From: Microdochium bolleyi
Taxonomy: Eukaryota > Ascomycota > Sordariomycetes > Xylariales > Microdochiaceae
Direction of reading: 5' to 3'
DNA length: 64,000 nucleotides
Assembly: GCA_001566295.1 (NCBI GenBank)
Contig: KQ964247.1
Coordinates: 3,658,001-3,722,000, forward strand
Position numbers and translations under genes: made by a program
In this document: in pieces, positions 41,701-55,226 of the stretch
Layout: every line of letters starts with the position of its first letter
Position numbering within the stretch: the first letter of the stretch is position 1
Notes under the pieces: generated by a model
Database searches by the model: none
What the model was told of the DNA's origin: nothing
The model's input: the letters and a program-made list of their open reading frames with translations, nothing else

Positions 41701-44183
41701 TCTCCATCCGCTCCTCGCACGGCGAAACGCCTCTCCAACGCCAAGCGTTGCAAGCAAACAACTCTCACTGATGCCGACAAGATCCCTGCGTCGGATCACC
41801 TCTTCGGATCCGCAACGATTGTCCTCCTTCTTCCATTAAGCTCGAGTCCTTACTTTCGTGGAAACAGTGGTGCTGTTCACAGCTGGTGGCCATTCGAGGG
41901 GTAGCAAGACCGCATTTTCATCGTCTACCACTTTATCACTATGTAGATGCTGGCGAGAAGGCAATCGATCGGTCACGGCGGTTGTGGGATTCGAGTGGCG
42001 ATCATCCTGGGAAACACTCCGCTGAAGAGATATGAGCGGGTAGTAAGGGCGTTTATATGTTCGTGCAAAAGTCCTGTCGCAGCGCACCCACGCCGTTGGC
42101 ATCGTGGCCGTGGGCGGAGGCCCTCCTGGCAAGAGTCCTCGTGACGCTGATGGCGCTCAACCCCCATGCTGCAACACTTGCGTCGAGATGGGTTGCTATG
42201 GACGACAAAACTCAACCCCGGGGTCTGGACAGGCTGAACCAATTGCTGACCGCAGCAGCAGTGTAAAACTATGGAAGGCGAAGTCATCGCCAAGAATAGG
42301 AGTTCGCTCCGATAGATGAAGCTTCGTAGCGCTTTTTGCTTTGCGTTGGATCGACAAGGGGTAGTTTCCTCAGGGGTTGCCACTGACGGCTCTGCACACC
42401 TTGGGAGTTACAAGATGCAGCGCGAGACGACACCAAAAGTATCGTGACTGAAATGGGAAGTCGTTCCGATGAGAAATCCGTGGCGCTTCCTGTTTGTTGT
42501 GGCGGAGTTACCGCGACACGGCTTCGCCCAGCTACGCTACTCAAAACCGTTGTTACGAGGTTGCGGATGGATACCATGAACCGCCGCGGCATGGAGTTAT
42601 GGGGAGCGTGCGCCGTGGTCGGGAGTGGGAGTCGCCCTGGACAGAGATTCCCTGGCGGTGCTTGCGGATGGACTGTGTGTTGTTGCTTACTCCTGGTCTG
42701 CGTCGAGAAGTTCGGCGTCCATAGCTGGGCTTATGGCACCAGCTTCCACTCTAGGGCAAGCTTCTTTAGACTTCAAGGAAGCGAGAGAGGAAGTGCAAGA
42801 CGATGCAGCCGGAAGATGGCACAACTGACAAGACCGCACACGGGCCCCGGGCTGATTGTGCAGTAGGGAGAGGTGGGCATCGGGTAGTGGTCTTGCCTTG
42901 GAATCGAACCTTATCGCGCGTCCCTCGTCCACTACGGACGGACTTCCACAGGAATAGAAAGATGGTAAGTGGTTTTGAGACTCATGAGCAAAATTCAGTG
43001 GCTGGACAAAGCAGTTTGTGAGGTTAACATCCTTTCGTGCTCTCGTCATCCACGACAGGCTGCTTGTGTCCGCCGGACTCCTTGGTGGATGGGAGGGGCG
43101 TGTGTCATTTCGTGTGCCGTGACCCCACATCACTTGCTATATGTTAGTTATACAAGTAACCACAGTAGAGTTAGAACAATGCTGGCATGTGGAAGGTAGG
43201 ATAGAACGATTGGGGCATTATATGAGGTGAAGGACTGTGGAGAAGAAGACCAAGAACAATTGTATCTGGGTAGACCTGGCCGACCTCACCACGGGCCCTT
43301 GCCTAGCTAGGTCGAAACGAAACAGACTGCAAGCCTGTATTTTGTGACCTTCTCCGTGGGGATGTGCGTCGCGGAGCAGCGATTCGGGATATCGGCTTTC
43401 CTGTCTTGCTTCCCTTTCGGTGGCAGCCAGGCAAGATACTCCAAGTCAGTGAAGCCGAGAAACCGAGCTGGTGGAAGACACCAGGGTGGCTGAGTGAGGC
43501 AATCGAGCGGTCATGCGTCTCTAAAACACCTCTCTCTCTTTCGTCATCCTTTGTCCTCGTTCCCGACTTACCTTTTCCCTTTACACAGATGTAAATAAAT
43601 GTCTGTATCCGCCTCTCAGCTGTGGCCGGGAAACGAGAGAGAGATCGGGAGAGGGATCGTGCCTGTGATACGCCGGGAAAGGCCCCTCTCGTTGGCAACT
43701 CACATCACACCCACGATGAGTGGGAAAGGAAAGGACAGAGAGGATGCAGGGCTGACGATGCCTAAGTCCAGCATACAAACGAAGACCACGGATAGAAAGG
43801 GAGTTTTTCGGGTGGGAACTTGTCGGGTCTAAGAAGTGGTTGCCTCTGCTCCGCCCTTTTCCCTCTTGTCCACACGAAGGACTGGGCCTGCTTCTCAATG
43901 TGGTCCCTTGTTGTTTTCTCAATCATGGCCAGTGGCCACCCAGCAAGATCACGCAACTCGGAACACACGGGGGAGGGGTGAGTCTTGCAGCAGAGAACAC
44001 GGCATCAGATATGGTCCACACGTCAGACTGCTCTGTTAACGTTTCTGTTTGCCGAATCCGTGACCGTACATGTAAAAGATCTTGTATTCGTTTCATGCAA
44101 GCTAGATATCAAAATCGTGATCAAATGCCAATATAATCCTCGCCTCCTTATTTTGAGCGTCCCAGATCAGCTGATCCATGGGC
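38708..44183. other. 5.5-kb gene-poor region
   Basis: Between the receptor gene and the multicopper oxidase gene. The only candidate seen is a weak two-exon small gene at 40497-40854, listed separately. A T-arm-like stretch near 42897 (minus strand) does not fold into a tRNA. 39400-40300 is C/T-rich on the plus strand and could be promoter or leader of an unrecognised transcript. Confidence 0.35.
40497..40854 (+). CDS. Possible small two-exon gene, unknown
   Basis: An ATG in perfect GCCACCATGA context at 40497 opens 18 codons to a GTGAGT donor at 40551. A polypyrimidine acceptor (TTTTCCCTCCTAG) ends at 40702, and the frame stays open to TGA at 40852-40854, giving about 67 residues. No motif, signal peptide or family resemblance was seen, and no good branch site lies in the 152-nt intron. 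It may well be chance. Confidence 0.15.
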
Positions 44184-46416
44184 TCAGGACTCTTGCTGCT
44201 GAGCGTTGCGACCGCCACCACCGCCAAACCACGGCACGACGAGCGGGTCGTACGTGTCGTTGCCGTACGCGCTGCCCCCGTACTCGAGATACCCGGCCAC
44301 GTAGGGCTGCGGGATGTGCTCGTGGATCTGGGTCGCGTTGCCAAAGACCCAGACTGTCTGCATGCCTGTTCGCCGGGGGAGGATTTGGTCAGTCGTCGCT
44401 CACTGCTAGATATTTAAAAAGGAGGGAAATGGGGGAGAGTTGGAAAAGTGTCACATGAAAGACGACAATCGAGAGCGCCCAGGCCAGGGAGATGATGACA
44501 TAATATCAATGGTGTGCGGGAAGATATGGGGAATGAGAGAAAACCAGAAAGTGTAAGATGACGGGAGAAGAAGAACAGCAACTCACCCATGACCATGTGC
44601 CCCAGCACGTGGCAGTGCATCATCCACGCGCCGACATTGTCCTCGGTAACCCTGATCCGCCACGCACGCCAGCCGCTCGTGTGGAACGGCGTCGCACTCT
44701 TGGCCGCGTAGCGATACAGCATCGTCGAGTCGCGCCGCGCGGGGACGTAGCCCTGCGCGAAGTGCCGCCGCTCGTTCTCCGCGGCGTCGTACGTGCCGTT
44801 GCCGGACCCGAGGTCCCAGAAGTGCTCGCCGTGCGCGTGCATCGGGTGGTGGTCGTAGCCGCCCGTGGGGCCCGAGTTGCTGAGCCACACGATGTCGAGC
44901 ACCTCGCCGACCTGCGCGGGCCAGGCGCGGGTCGCCGGGTCCCAGCCACCGTTGGCCACGGCGGCGGCGTAGTCGGGCGTCGCGCCGGTGGTGTAGGCCT
45001 GCACGAGGTACGGGATCGTGCGGTGGGTGATGGAAGAGTCCTCGTCGTCGTAGGTCAGGTTGTTCTGGTACCACTGCAGCCCGCCCTGGATGGTGCCGTT
45101 GTAGAACCCGTCGACGACGAGCTGGTTCACGGTGATGTACACCGTGCGGGTGACCTCGGAGAGCGGAGGGAAGGAGGGGTCTGGGTGGAAGGGCTCGAGG
45201 GTGTATTCCAGCCACTCGGTGTACTCGGTGAGGTTTGTAGGCAGAGTGATGGGCTGCTTGTACGGCGGGAGGGTCTGTGGGAGGTTGGCCTCGACGGGGC
45301 TGTACGCGGGATCGTCGCACTCGGCCTGCTCCTTGTAGTGCAGGATCGCCCAGCCGAATGGGTTTGAGGGCCGGTCGCGCGCTTCGTACTGGATCCAGTA
45401 GTTGCCACCAAGCCCGTCGGCGGCGATCTGCTCGCGGGTCTTGGCCCTGAAGAGCGCGCTGAAGCGCTGCCCGCTGCCGAGCTGGACGTGCGACACGTTG
45501 GCGGGCTTGGTGTAGTGCCCGTCAGCCTCGATGATGGTGAGCTCGCTGTGCTTCTCGATGCCAACCATGAGGAACGACAGCGCGGCCTCGCTGACGAAGC
45601 GCATCCGGTACGTCTTGCCGGGCTCCACGCTGACGACGTACGGCTTGCAGCTGTCGTCCTTGGCCGCAGCGATCGAGGCGTTGCCCGTGCGGTCGTTCAG
45701 GATGACGGCCGTAGGCTCGCCAGCCCAGACAAAGGGGTTCGCCCGCAAGCCCTTTTCGACGTTGCTATCGTTGCGCGGGTAGTAGTCGCCGAAGACGAGC
45801 GGGATGTCTCCGTCGTACTGGTAGGGGGCATCCTCGGGGGACTCCTCGTCGTCGACGATGAGGAGACCACGGGCGGTGACGGCCTGGAAGCCGACGTGCG
45901 AGTGGTAGAAGTAGGTGCCCGCGTCGCCGGGCTCCGGATGCAGCTCGTAGTCAAAGTACTGGCCCGGAGCGATGGGCCACTGCGAAACGGTCGGGACGCC
46001 GTCGGAGAAGGGGGCTGTCCGCTGGCTGAGTCCGTGCCAGTGCTGGGGACGGGATTAGCATGTGTGATTGCACGGAGTACTGGATTTTGAACATTCGAAA
46101 GCCAGACAGATCAACAAGCACTCACCACTGTCACGTTATTGTCCGGGATGCGGTTCCACACGCGGACCCAGGTCGTCTTGCCCTCCTGGAGGCGCAGCAC
46201 CGGCCCCGGGGATGTGTTGTTGAACGTGACCGAGTACCTCGACTCGCAGTTGATCGTGATGTTCTGGGCCGTGGCGACGAGGACGTACTCGGGCTGCCAG
46301 CTGCCGCCGTGACGCTCAGGAGCGCCGACCGCGTGCTTTGCTGCGTGTGCCGGGGTCGAGTGCGCGATGAGGCTCGCGGCGAGCAGAGCCGGCCGCAGCC
46401 ATGTTGTCGCCCACAT
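44184..46416 (-). CDS. Secreted multicopper oxidase (ascorbate-oxidase/laccase-like)
   Basis: Exons 46416-46126, 46042-44587 and 44365-44184 encode 642 residues. It oxidises phenolic, ascorbate-like or metal substrates while reducing oxygen to water. Seen: a signal peptide ending near HAA at residue 25; copper loop 1 HWHG (98-101), loop 2 YHSHVG (143-147), loop 3 HHPMHAHGEHFW and loop 4 HCHVLGHMVMGM with Met as axial residue of the type-1 copper, so all four copper-binding loops are intact. Many N-x-S/T sites suggest glycosylation. No C-terminal membrane segment, so not Fet3-like. The first intron (83 nt) lies just before HWHG; the second is unusually long (221 nt) and lies inside loop 4, between the last His ligand and the axial Met. 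The C-terminus is Gly/Gln-rich. Confidence 0.93.
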
Positions 46417-48882
46417 TGTCGACGGGGTCTGGTCCTTTCTCTTCAAAGGAGTGGTTCTATGTCCACATCCACAGTCACCCCGATCGTGTCTGCTCTCGCC
46501 GTGAAATGGGAGAAACGAAACGGAAAAGCTGCAACCGAGGGAGACAGACCACGCACTCGACCCGTGGAGACGGGGAATGTGACCCTGTTATGTACAATAG
46601 CGTAATACAATGCACAGTCTCACCTTCTCAGCTCAGCAGAGCCGCCACTGGAACACACGGGCACCGCCATCACATCACCCTGGAAGACGGCATGCATGTG
46701 GATGTGTGCATGCATGCATACAAGCATGCTGTGCTGACAGGCAGGCCAAGGCCAAGCTTATCGAAGCTAAATGAAGTTGCATCAGGGCAGCGGTGTCGAT
46801 CGGGCCCTGGCAGGGACGGGACTGTGGGTGCCACGGAGCACACGGCAATAAAAGACGCTCCTCTGCCAGTAGCCGTACCGTGAACGCAGGTGCCCTCGTC
46901 GTGACGCGTCTTGTCTGGGCGACGGGAGGCTGGAGGCAGACACGATGTTAGAGTGCAGGTCGGGACTGTGCGGGCAGCCACCATTGGCCGGCCGCATTAT
47001 CGACTGCTGTGGCAGGTGTCAGTCCCTGGCATCTGCAGCTGAGGGTTAGCGGACAGAGTTCATGCTGTGCCTTGGAAAAGGACCGAAGGGAATGAGAGAG
47101 AGAGAGCCGACGTTGAGCGTCGTGGGATCTGCATCCTGCATGCGACGCTGTCATCCTTGGGCAGGCGCGGGCAGGGGTCGCTCCTGCCGTCTCTCCGCAG
47201 CAACGACGTCATTCCAGGGTGGGGGGGACCTTTGTTTGCTGCTATTTTGGGACATTGCCCGAGGGTGTCCATTCCAAACATGCCCAGATCTGCCTTTCAC
47301 ACATGGTCCATCGCATGGTCCGCTGTTTCACCAAACCTTCGAGGTAGAGATCAGTGGCAAGAGATGCGGCAGATCCCTCTCGGCATCGCCCGGCCACGTG
47401 GAAGCAGGCGTGGTGTGGTGGGTGTGCCCTCTTTACCCGGACGAGGCAGGCCCACCAGGAAAACACCCGCTCGACCCGACCACACTTGATCGACATAACA
47501 ATTAAGAAGGAGCCCTAAGACTGACTGCACACGCGCATGTATCTTACCTGAAGGCAAATACACTTCGCCCACACAGCGCAAACCACGCGCGCACAATGTC
47601 TCCACACTCAGCCCTAGCGCTGACAGCACACGGCGGAGCGCCACTCCCGAGTACTGACGTCCATCTACCTTACGACACTCGCTTAACATGTGGTTGGACC
47701 TGAGGGTATCTGACAGATGTAATTCAGCTTGGCCGTCCGCTGAGTCAATCGGACTAGTGTGCTTCGCCACCAGCGGACAGCCCTGCCACACTGACTTTGG
47801 AGTCGCTCACATGTGCGACATCCCGAAAATACAGTACTGGCAGGGGAGCTCAGCCATGCCAGCCGTTGCAGGATGGACTGAGCCTGTTTCCACCCAGGCT
47901 TCCGGTAGAGGTGAGGCCATATAAATAATCTACGAGCGTGCGGCTATTCACACTTCGCCCGGTTGAAGGAGCTGCCACTCACTAGGTTTCATCACGAGCA
48001 GAGCTACTCCTAGCAAGACGGAAGGATACCGACCGTGGAAGCGGAGTGCGCCTCTTTCTAGTCCCTGTGACGTTGGCATATGGCTGGATGATCGGGAGAA
48101 AATGGTAGATTATGCGCGGAGGCAAATTGGGGCGATGCAAGGCGCAGATCAGGGCTGGATTGGAATATACAGAGAGCACATGCTCAGTGTTTGTGCCTTA
48201 CGGGCGACGAGATACAAGTCCCTCTGTCTTCCCAATGGAAGTCGAGGATTGAAGACTGCAGAGGTCCTGTGTCAGCTTACCGGACCCGGTGACCGAGAAC
48301 ATTGAGACGGATGGGGTTGAGGATGTTTATTATTGATCACTTGAACACATCAGATACGCGGAAGCTGACGTGTGCACTTGTATATTCAACATTTCCATGA
48401 GCTATCTATCCCTAAGCTTTCAGTGACATATAGCTAGCATTTCATGACAGCGTGCCACGACATGCACACGCAAATTATAGGTATCAACAGAAGTTGCGAT
48501 TCTCTGGACCATGGTTTTCTTTTGATGGCCTGTCGAGAATGACTGCGCAAGCGCTCTTATAAACGCATCGCAGAAAAAGAGCCTCACAGCCCCATTTGCC
48601 GCTATGCAGCCAGATCGCTGTAGCTGATGGTAGTAGCAGGCCTCGGCGCCGCATTTCTCTTCGAGATGTCGGAGTACGCCTGGGCCTATCGCGTTCATAT
48701 TTTTGCTGGACCCGCGCCGTAATCTCCCGTGGCGCCGAGTCTGCTGGGAGATAACATCGAGCAGCAGCAACTATATCTCGAGAGCCATTGGCTGGCGATA
48801 CCCCCGGCTCGACGGACGAGGTCCGTGATCTCCCGGTGGACTGCATGACGTGTTGTACTTTAATGTCTAAAAGACTCAAGAT
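46417..48882. other. 2.5-kb spacer upstream of the multicopper oxidase
   Basis: Promoter of the multicopper oxidase at its left side. At its right side the frame of the zinc-cluster regulator stays open for about 132 codons beyond that gene's stop (48879 down to 48484). No other gene was recognised. Confidence 0.4.
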
Positions 48883-50648
48883 TCATGGCAGCGAGGCACC
48901 ATGCGGTAGACTGACTCGTGTGTGAGTTTCGAGTATATTTGGTGTACTGATCGAGTCGAGCGCGAACTCGTGAACATGGAAGGACCAGTTGAGTAGCTGT
49001 CCTTTGGTATCTGGCGTTGGGAGTGTTGATGTTGTATTATCTGTCGACGAGCGGCTCTCAAGCGATGAGAGGCGGATATCTGTACTATATTTCACCACGC
49101 ATGTCAGATCGACCTGCCCACGTTGCCCGAGTCATCAACTTGGATGAGGGACCGAACTTACTCCTTCGTAAGTCATTCCTCCATAACCATCCGCCACGGA
49201 TTCCTCCTCGTACACAAAAAAGTTTGCAAATCCCTGCTTGTCACCGCCAGCACCAGCGCCGTCCCCGTCACCGTCGCCGTAATGGTTTCCGGGGCCGGTA
49301 GCACAACCCTCGACAGCCGTCTTGACCACGTACAACTCCCACCACGTGCGCCGCCACGACTCCTCGAGCCGCGGGTCGCCCTGGGCGTGCACGGCCGCGA
49401 ACGACGCGGAGCCCATGCCGATCTCGACCGCGAGGCGCTCCGCGTCGGCGCAGACCACGCGCGCCGTCTCGCGCTGCAGGTCGGCGTCGAGGCAGACGGC
49501 GACGATGAGCATCGCCTGCACGAGGTGGCCGTCACGGGCGAAGTTCGGCGAGTAGAGCTGCTGGACAGCCGCGTCGGCGAGGCCCGTGCCGTCCGGGGAC
49601 GGGTCGAGGTATCGCGACCCGGCCGACATCATGGCGGCGATCAGCGGGCTCGGAGACGTGGTTGGGTCGTCGAGCTTACTACTGTATACCTGCTGCGAGT
49701 GCAGCTTGTCCCTGGGCGGGCCGATGGGGTGGGCTGGGTAGAAGTTGCTGTAGAAGGCGTCGATGCACTGGTCGTGGTAGTGTGGTGGTGCGGGAGGTGG
49801 TGGTATGCCGAGGGTGTGCGGTATCCGCGGTACCTGGGAGAACTGGTCGATGGCGAGGCCGGGACCCGGCGAAGTATAGGAAGTCTGGGAGAATGCTGGC
49901 GATGAATCGGTTGGTGTGCCGTAGGTACTTATCAGTAGGTTCGCTTCTTCCCACTGCGGCGAGGCCGAGCCAGAGAATGCGTCGCCGACGGTACTCGACA
50001 TGTGATAGCCCGCAAGCATGTCGTCGGACAGTATACCGCAGCTCATCTGCGTGGTGGTTACAGGCAGCTGCGCCATAGGCAACGGGGAAGTCCCCACGGC
50101 CGTGATGAAGCGCCCGGTCGCTGAGGTCACGGGTATACTGCCATGCCTGGTCTTCCCGTCGCAGCTCGACAGCGACGACGACGACGAAGCTATCGACCGC
50201 TGCCGGATCTTTTTGGTTGGCAAACTGCAGCCCGTGACCGGATCTGTGGTGTACTTCCGGCGCGGCCCCCTGTAGCCTCTGCGGGAAGCGACATATACAC
50301 ACTCGATGTTGTTGCTCGTACACCGGCGACAAGGCTTTTGACCATCACACTTGAGGTGTTTCGCACGCTGCGGTCCCAGTCAACAATCGCGAGCAGGCCA
50401 ATAGAAAAGAGACCTGGCATGGACGCGAGACTCACGCATGCGAGACAGGCAGCAGGTACCGTTGTCGTACTGCTTGAGACTGACTGAGTGGTGCTTCCGG
50501 AGTCGGATACTGCGGGGGACGGAGCTGAGCGATCTGTGGTGTTGTCGGCATTGATTGCTGCGGCAGGTTCGTCAAGCGGCAGCACCTGAAACGTCCGTTC
50601 CATTGTGCCTGGTGCCATGGCGGATATGTGATTGGGAAAGGGCCCCAT
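48883..50648 (-). CDS. Zn2Cys6 transcription factor, apparently C-terminally truncated
   Basis: Exons 50648-50436, 50367-49162 and 49113-48883 encode 549 residues. Nuclear sequence-specific regulator. Seen: a binuclear zinc cluster with Cys68, 71, 78, 84, 87 and 94 (spacing 2-6-5-2-6), formed only when the 68-nt intron after ACLAC is removed; the basic linker SRRGYRGPRRK; a Ser/Pro-rich stretch; and a middle homology region with FYPAHP, DGHLVQAMLIVAVCLD and ESWRRTWWELYVV. In related regulators several hundred residues of the fungal regulator domain follow. Here, after WWELYVVKTAVEG, similarity fades into a Gly/Asp-rich patch and a Ser/Thr-rich end. It may be a truncated paralogue, a decaying gene, or have a differently spliced 3' part. 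The first ATG in frame (50648) is assumed; 50618 is an alternative. Confidence 0.8.
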
Positions 50649-53600
50649 TGGATGTGTTCCCGTCCGAGATGGGATAGTTGGCTTTGGTACTGAGACGCTA
50701 TCCCGCACTCGGGCAGAGCTGCGAACTCAGGACCGAGAGGGCGTGACTTTCGAGGTGGGTTACAGGTCGCAAGCAAGAGTATGTGTTCAAGCGGACAGAG
50801 CGAAATCGGTGGCAGCAGAGTGGTGAGATGGGGATAGGCTGGGTGGTTTGTTCCTTTTGGACCGGCGGAGATGGCGTGTACGGCACCTAACCCTCCCGTC
50901 TGGAGAGATGAGGTATGAGAGACCGAGGCTCGGTGGTTTACTCTGGCTGTGGCTAACAATAGTCGTCGCACTCACACGTGCGTTTGCGCAACGCTTGGTG
51001 ATCGACCGAGCTAGGTAAAGTAGCGTACGCTCTATCGTCGAGAGGCGCGTCGTACACCCCGAAATTGGAGGGGGATGCTGCTCGGAATCAGCGTTGGTCG
51101 GGTTGCTCGGGGAGGCGGATGGCTGGTCCCTGGGTACTAGTACCGCGATCAAGGTGTGGGCACGGAAGGCACCAGAGAGGTGGCTACCATACAGCGCTGG
51201 GTCAGGTCAAGTCAGGCAAAGCTGGGGAAGGGAGCTATTACGAGATCACACCGTTTCACAGAAAGTAGGCGTGGTGGCTAGCGTTGCCGACCCTGGAAGC
51301 CTTAGGAGCGGAGCCGCCGACAGTGCCTCGATGTCTGGACGGCCCCATTGCCACACCCCCTACACACCGTCTGCTCTCCTGGTACCTCGCGGAGGGTCAC
51401 GCAATGAAGGACCAGGGGAAGGGGGTCCTGCGCTCCGCAACGGACGAGTCGACGTGGGAGATCGGGGGCACGACGGGGCCTCGTGGCAAGGTTACCTAGC
51501 CCGTGCCCCCAATGCTGCCCTGCCGTCACTGGCGTGCTGCAAAGCTGGACCGGGGAGGGCCGATCCCATGTTGGACTACCCAATGTAGTCAGCATCGAGT
51601 CCGTATAGACGAGACAGGGCGAGCTAGAGAGGGCACTGCTCCTAGGACCCGGCCCAGGCAGGCACATGGCGGAGGGTGGCAGGCGGAGTTTCTTGTCGTT
51701 GGCCGGATATCTAGCGGAGAGGCGTACCTACTAGTGGGAGTGCCTCGTCGGCGGGCAGGGGCGTCCCGAAAGCGCACAGCAGCCCCTGATGACAAAACAG
51801 CCTGACTGTGGCCCTCGCCGTGCCCAGGCGAGGCAGATCCTGGCAAGAAGGCGTGCAGAGCGGTCGGGCCGTTTAGTCATCTGCTCCAACATGAGGCCCC
51901 CTCACTGTAATCTGTGCCGTGACGCAAGGTTGACCGGCCGGAACGTCCAGTTGCGTCTGGTAATTTGCTCTCCAGGTTCAGGCTCGTCGGCCTCCTCCAC
52001 ATGGCTGCCTTGATCGATCGAAGCTGGTATCCGCTAGGCGTTCTGGGTAAAGGTCGCCTGGACCAACATAGGAACCCCACAGGGCTGCAGGTGGACGAGG
52101 AAGGGTTGAGCCCGGACTAGTTCCCGGCAGTGTATGTTGATGGCTCTGATAGAGCTGTGCTTGCTAGGTCAGCACAGAGTCTTTGCTCACGGCTTGGACG
52201 TCCCGAAAGCGTCCAAATCGCAGGGTACCTGCCTAGGTAGCACCCTGAGGCATGACATTCTGCCATCCCGTCGGGACCGAACACCCCTGATCCCATGGAT
52301 GCCAAGCACGCTAGAACTTCCCAGGGGATGGGACGGATCGGATCCCCACAGCCACCGACGCGTGCAGGTACCTAGTGCTCAGGAGTCTCACTCCCCCAGC
52401 ATCTAGAAGTGGTACGTAAGCAGAAATTAGGTCAGGGATCAACACTGCCTGCTGCTGAGCCTGTCAATGGTCATCTGCTGCAGCGACGGCCTGAAAAAGC
52501 AAAGACAGACAGAGCGGCAGTCTAAACTGCAAGAGAGACTCCTGCAGGGGTGCGGTGTGCGATCTGCGAGCACGCAAAAGGATGGTGTGTGCAATGACCT
52601 CGTCGTGCATGCAGGGAATCCTTTGTGACGTGTATGGGGACTGTGCCGCGCAAGTAACGTACTTTACGCAGGCCAGAGCCTCTCTGCAGGGCTATGCTGG
52701 CAAAGAGAAAGAGGGGAGAAGACGCGCACAGCAAGCTGTCTTTGGTCTAGATTGCGAAGTGATAGTGTACCTGTCAGGTTGGCATGCAAGCTGCGAGATA
52801 ACTGGTAATAGTTCCTAGGGCTAGCCTTTGAAGGGCCGTACAAACTAGAACCATGGGAGAGTAGTCAGCGCGGCTACGTGGCCCCCAGGAATACAGTTTG
52901 GGGACCGGCCTTGGGGGCTTTTGTCGGTTGTCTGCCATGCGGGATACTGGCCCCCGGGCAGGCTAATAATACCCAGACTAAACGGCATAGTTCGGGGCCC
53001 AGCTCCGCCCGAGCTCCGGACTGCACAGAGTATGGGAGCCCGAGCGGCTGGGCCCGCCTAGAGAAGTCTTATCCTAAGGAAGGATCATCGGAACGCATCG
53101 TAGCCTCCGCGTACTGGACACTATTCGCCGCGGAAGTCTACTAAGAGCATGGATAAGCCCTTCGTACGACTAGCCACTGATCTGTGCAGTTGCATGTCCG
53201 ATAAGTCCGTGTTTATCAATGTCCCTCACGTCTTGTCATAGTTTTTACGCCTGGCAGGGCAAGCCGACAGCACGTAAACCGCGCATGAGCTAGGCGGAAG
53301 GCTCGGCAGGCTGGACAGGGATACCGACCTTTGGGCAGCATAAGAAATGTTCCGCTGGGTCTGACCAGGTGAGTCAGGGTCGCGGCGCCTCCAGGGGACC
53401 ATCTCTTGCGTGTTGCAGACAGGGTTCGTCTGCTAGGGTTGCCTCCGCCGAAGATTCCCTACGAGCGACACACAACCTGGTCACAGGTCAGGCAATGATG
53501 CGGACCATGACGAGAAGTCGCCACGCAGCCAGAATTGACAGTTGGGGCACAGCAATGTGCTCTGTCCCCAGTTCTGCGAATGAGAGCTCACCAACAGGGT

Positions 53601-55210
53601 CGAGGTCCCAGAGAAATGCCGATCAATTTGTCGCATCGTCGATCGCGAGGCTGAGCAATTCCTTCAGCTCAGCCCCCACGCCAGAATGCTGCCTCCACTC
53701 ATCCACCCTGCTCCCAGGATCCAACGGTAACGTACCCTCAGGTGGGCTCATTATTAGACCCCAGTCCCGTCGGAAGACCTTCCGACAATAGGTATGTTTG
53801 ATGTGCTCCAGACATCGACTGTGCAATGCACAGGTCACGCGCGCAGACCGGGCCTTTAGGGCATGCCCATGCCGCCCATGGACAAGGTATAGAAAGACAT
53901 GAGTGCTTGGTATAGGAGATAGACTGTGGTTTTGACATCGCGGACATCGGGCCCTGGCTATACCGTTGAGCCTTGGCACACTCTAATTGGCGCTCCCGCG
54001 ACTCTGACCATGCATCCCTGCTGGACCAGGCTTTGAAGATTGAGCATGGATTCTTTTGCCTTGTTCAACCATCTCCATCGCACGTCTACCCATGTGCACA
54101 TGGGCCCATGGGTCCCTGCGAGGCTCAAGCGGACACGGTTGGTAGACCATGTTGTCCTCCCAGTTTCTGCGCGTATTATGGGCCGTAGGCCTGTTCTATC
54201 CTTGTACATTTCGATCATGTCGAGACCTGGACAGGCGGCCTGTCACAAAGCTCGTAGTGTTCATCCATGTACACGCGGGCGATGATGCGATTGGCCGCTT
54301 GTTTTGGGGGCTCTTAGTCTGCATAACACCAACGAGCAGGTCACAAAGCACAGGACCAGTTCAACCCTGGGAATGTGAGGCGGCTTAAGGGACGACCAAT
54401 CGTTACAAGCGTTGAGCCACGCTGGATGCCAGTTTTGGCACCGTGGCACATGGTGAATGCAGAGCGACGCCAAGCCCCTGATCCAATTGACGAAACAAGG
54501 TCCTAGAAACACGCCGCTAAATACGCGTACCCATCCAGACAACGAACTCTAAAGTTGCAGGTCTCCCTAACGTGGGGTGTGAGGCGTCGCCTAGGTAGAG
54601 ACGCATTGGATATTCTGCTCATGCGTAGCGGTGGATCCGGGGGTATAGCTTGTGTTGTGGCAAGCCACAGGGAAGCAGAGGCTTGATTCAAGGGAGTATG
54701 TTGTTGACCGCACGGAGCAAGTTTGAACAGCAGGCAACCGCGCAATAGACGATGCAAGCAGCGACGCTCTGAATGGACACGCTCTCTTTGGGTCCTGCCG
54801 TCCGCAGTGAGACTGATCACTATTATACGTACCCTGTCCACAGACAGCTCGGTCCCGGAGGTGGGTAGCACCCAGGTGATAGATCACGCGATACATGTTG
54901 CATGCGGCTGACGATTCGGTGTAGACATTCAAGGCAGAGGAATCGGAATTCGCCGAAGCGCTTGTTTCACCACCGCGATGTTACGATGTACTAGTCTGGT
55001 TGTCTTTGATGAGATTCCAAAAATATATTTTGCGCTGCTCTGGCTTCGCGTAAGTCTCCGTCTCGATGTCTCCCCCCTGAGCGTTATCCGCAATCGGAAA
55101 GAGTGTCGCCTATAATAGAAAGATCGGTAAGGGTCTTGACAGACTCAGAAAGGTGGATGCTGCGAGTCAGAATCCGTACGCGATACTCCGAAAAGAGTGT
55201 GCACACTCCG

Positions 55211-55226
55211 CCCCCCCCTCCCCCCC
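55211..55226 (+). repeat. C8-T-C7 homopolymer tract
   Basis: Eight C, one T and seven C in a row. It may be unstable or prone to sequencing error. Confidence 0.8.

Noticed and set aside
42880..42920. tRNA-like T-arm on the minus strand (GGTTCGATTCC)
   Set aside because: The flanking bases do not pair into a T-stem, and no acceptor stem, D-arm or A-box is found at proper distance.
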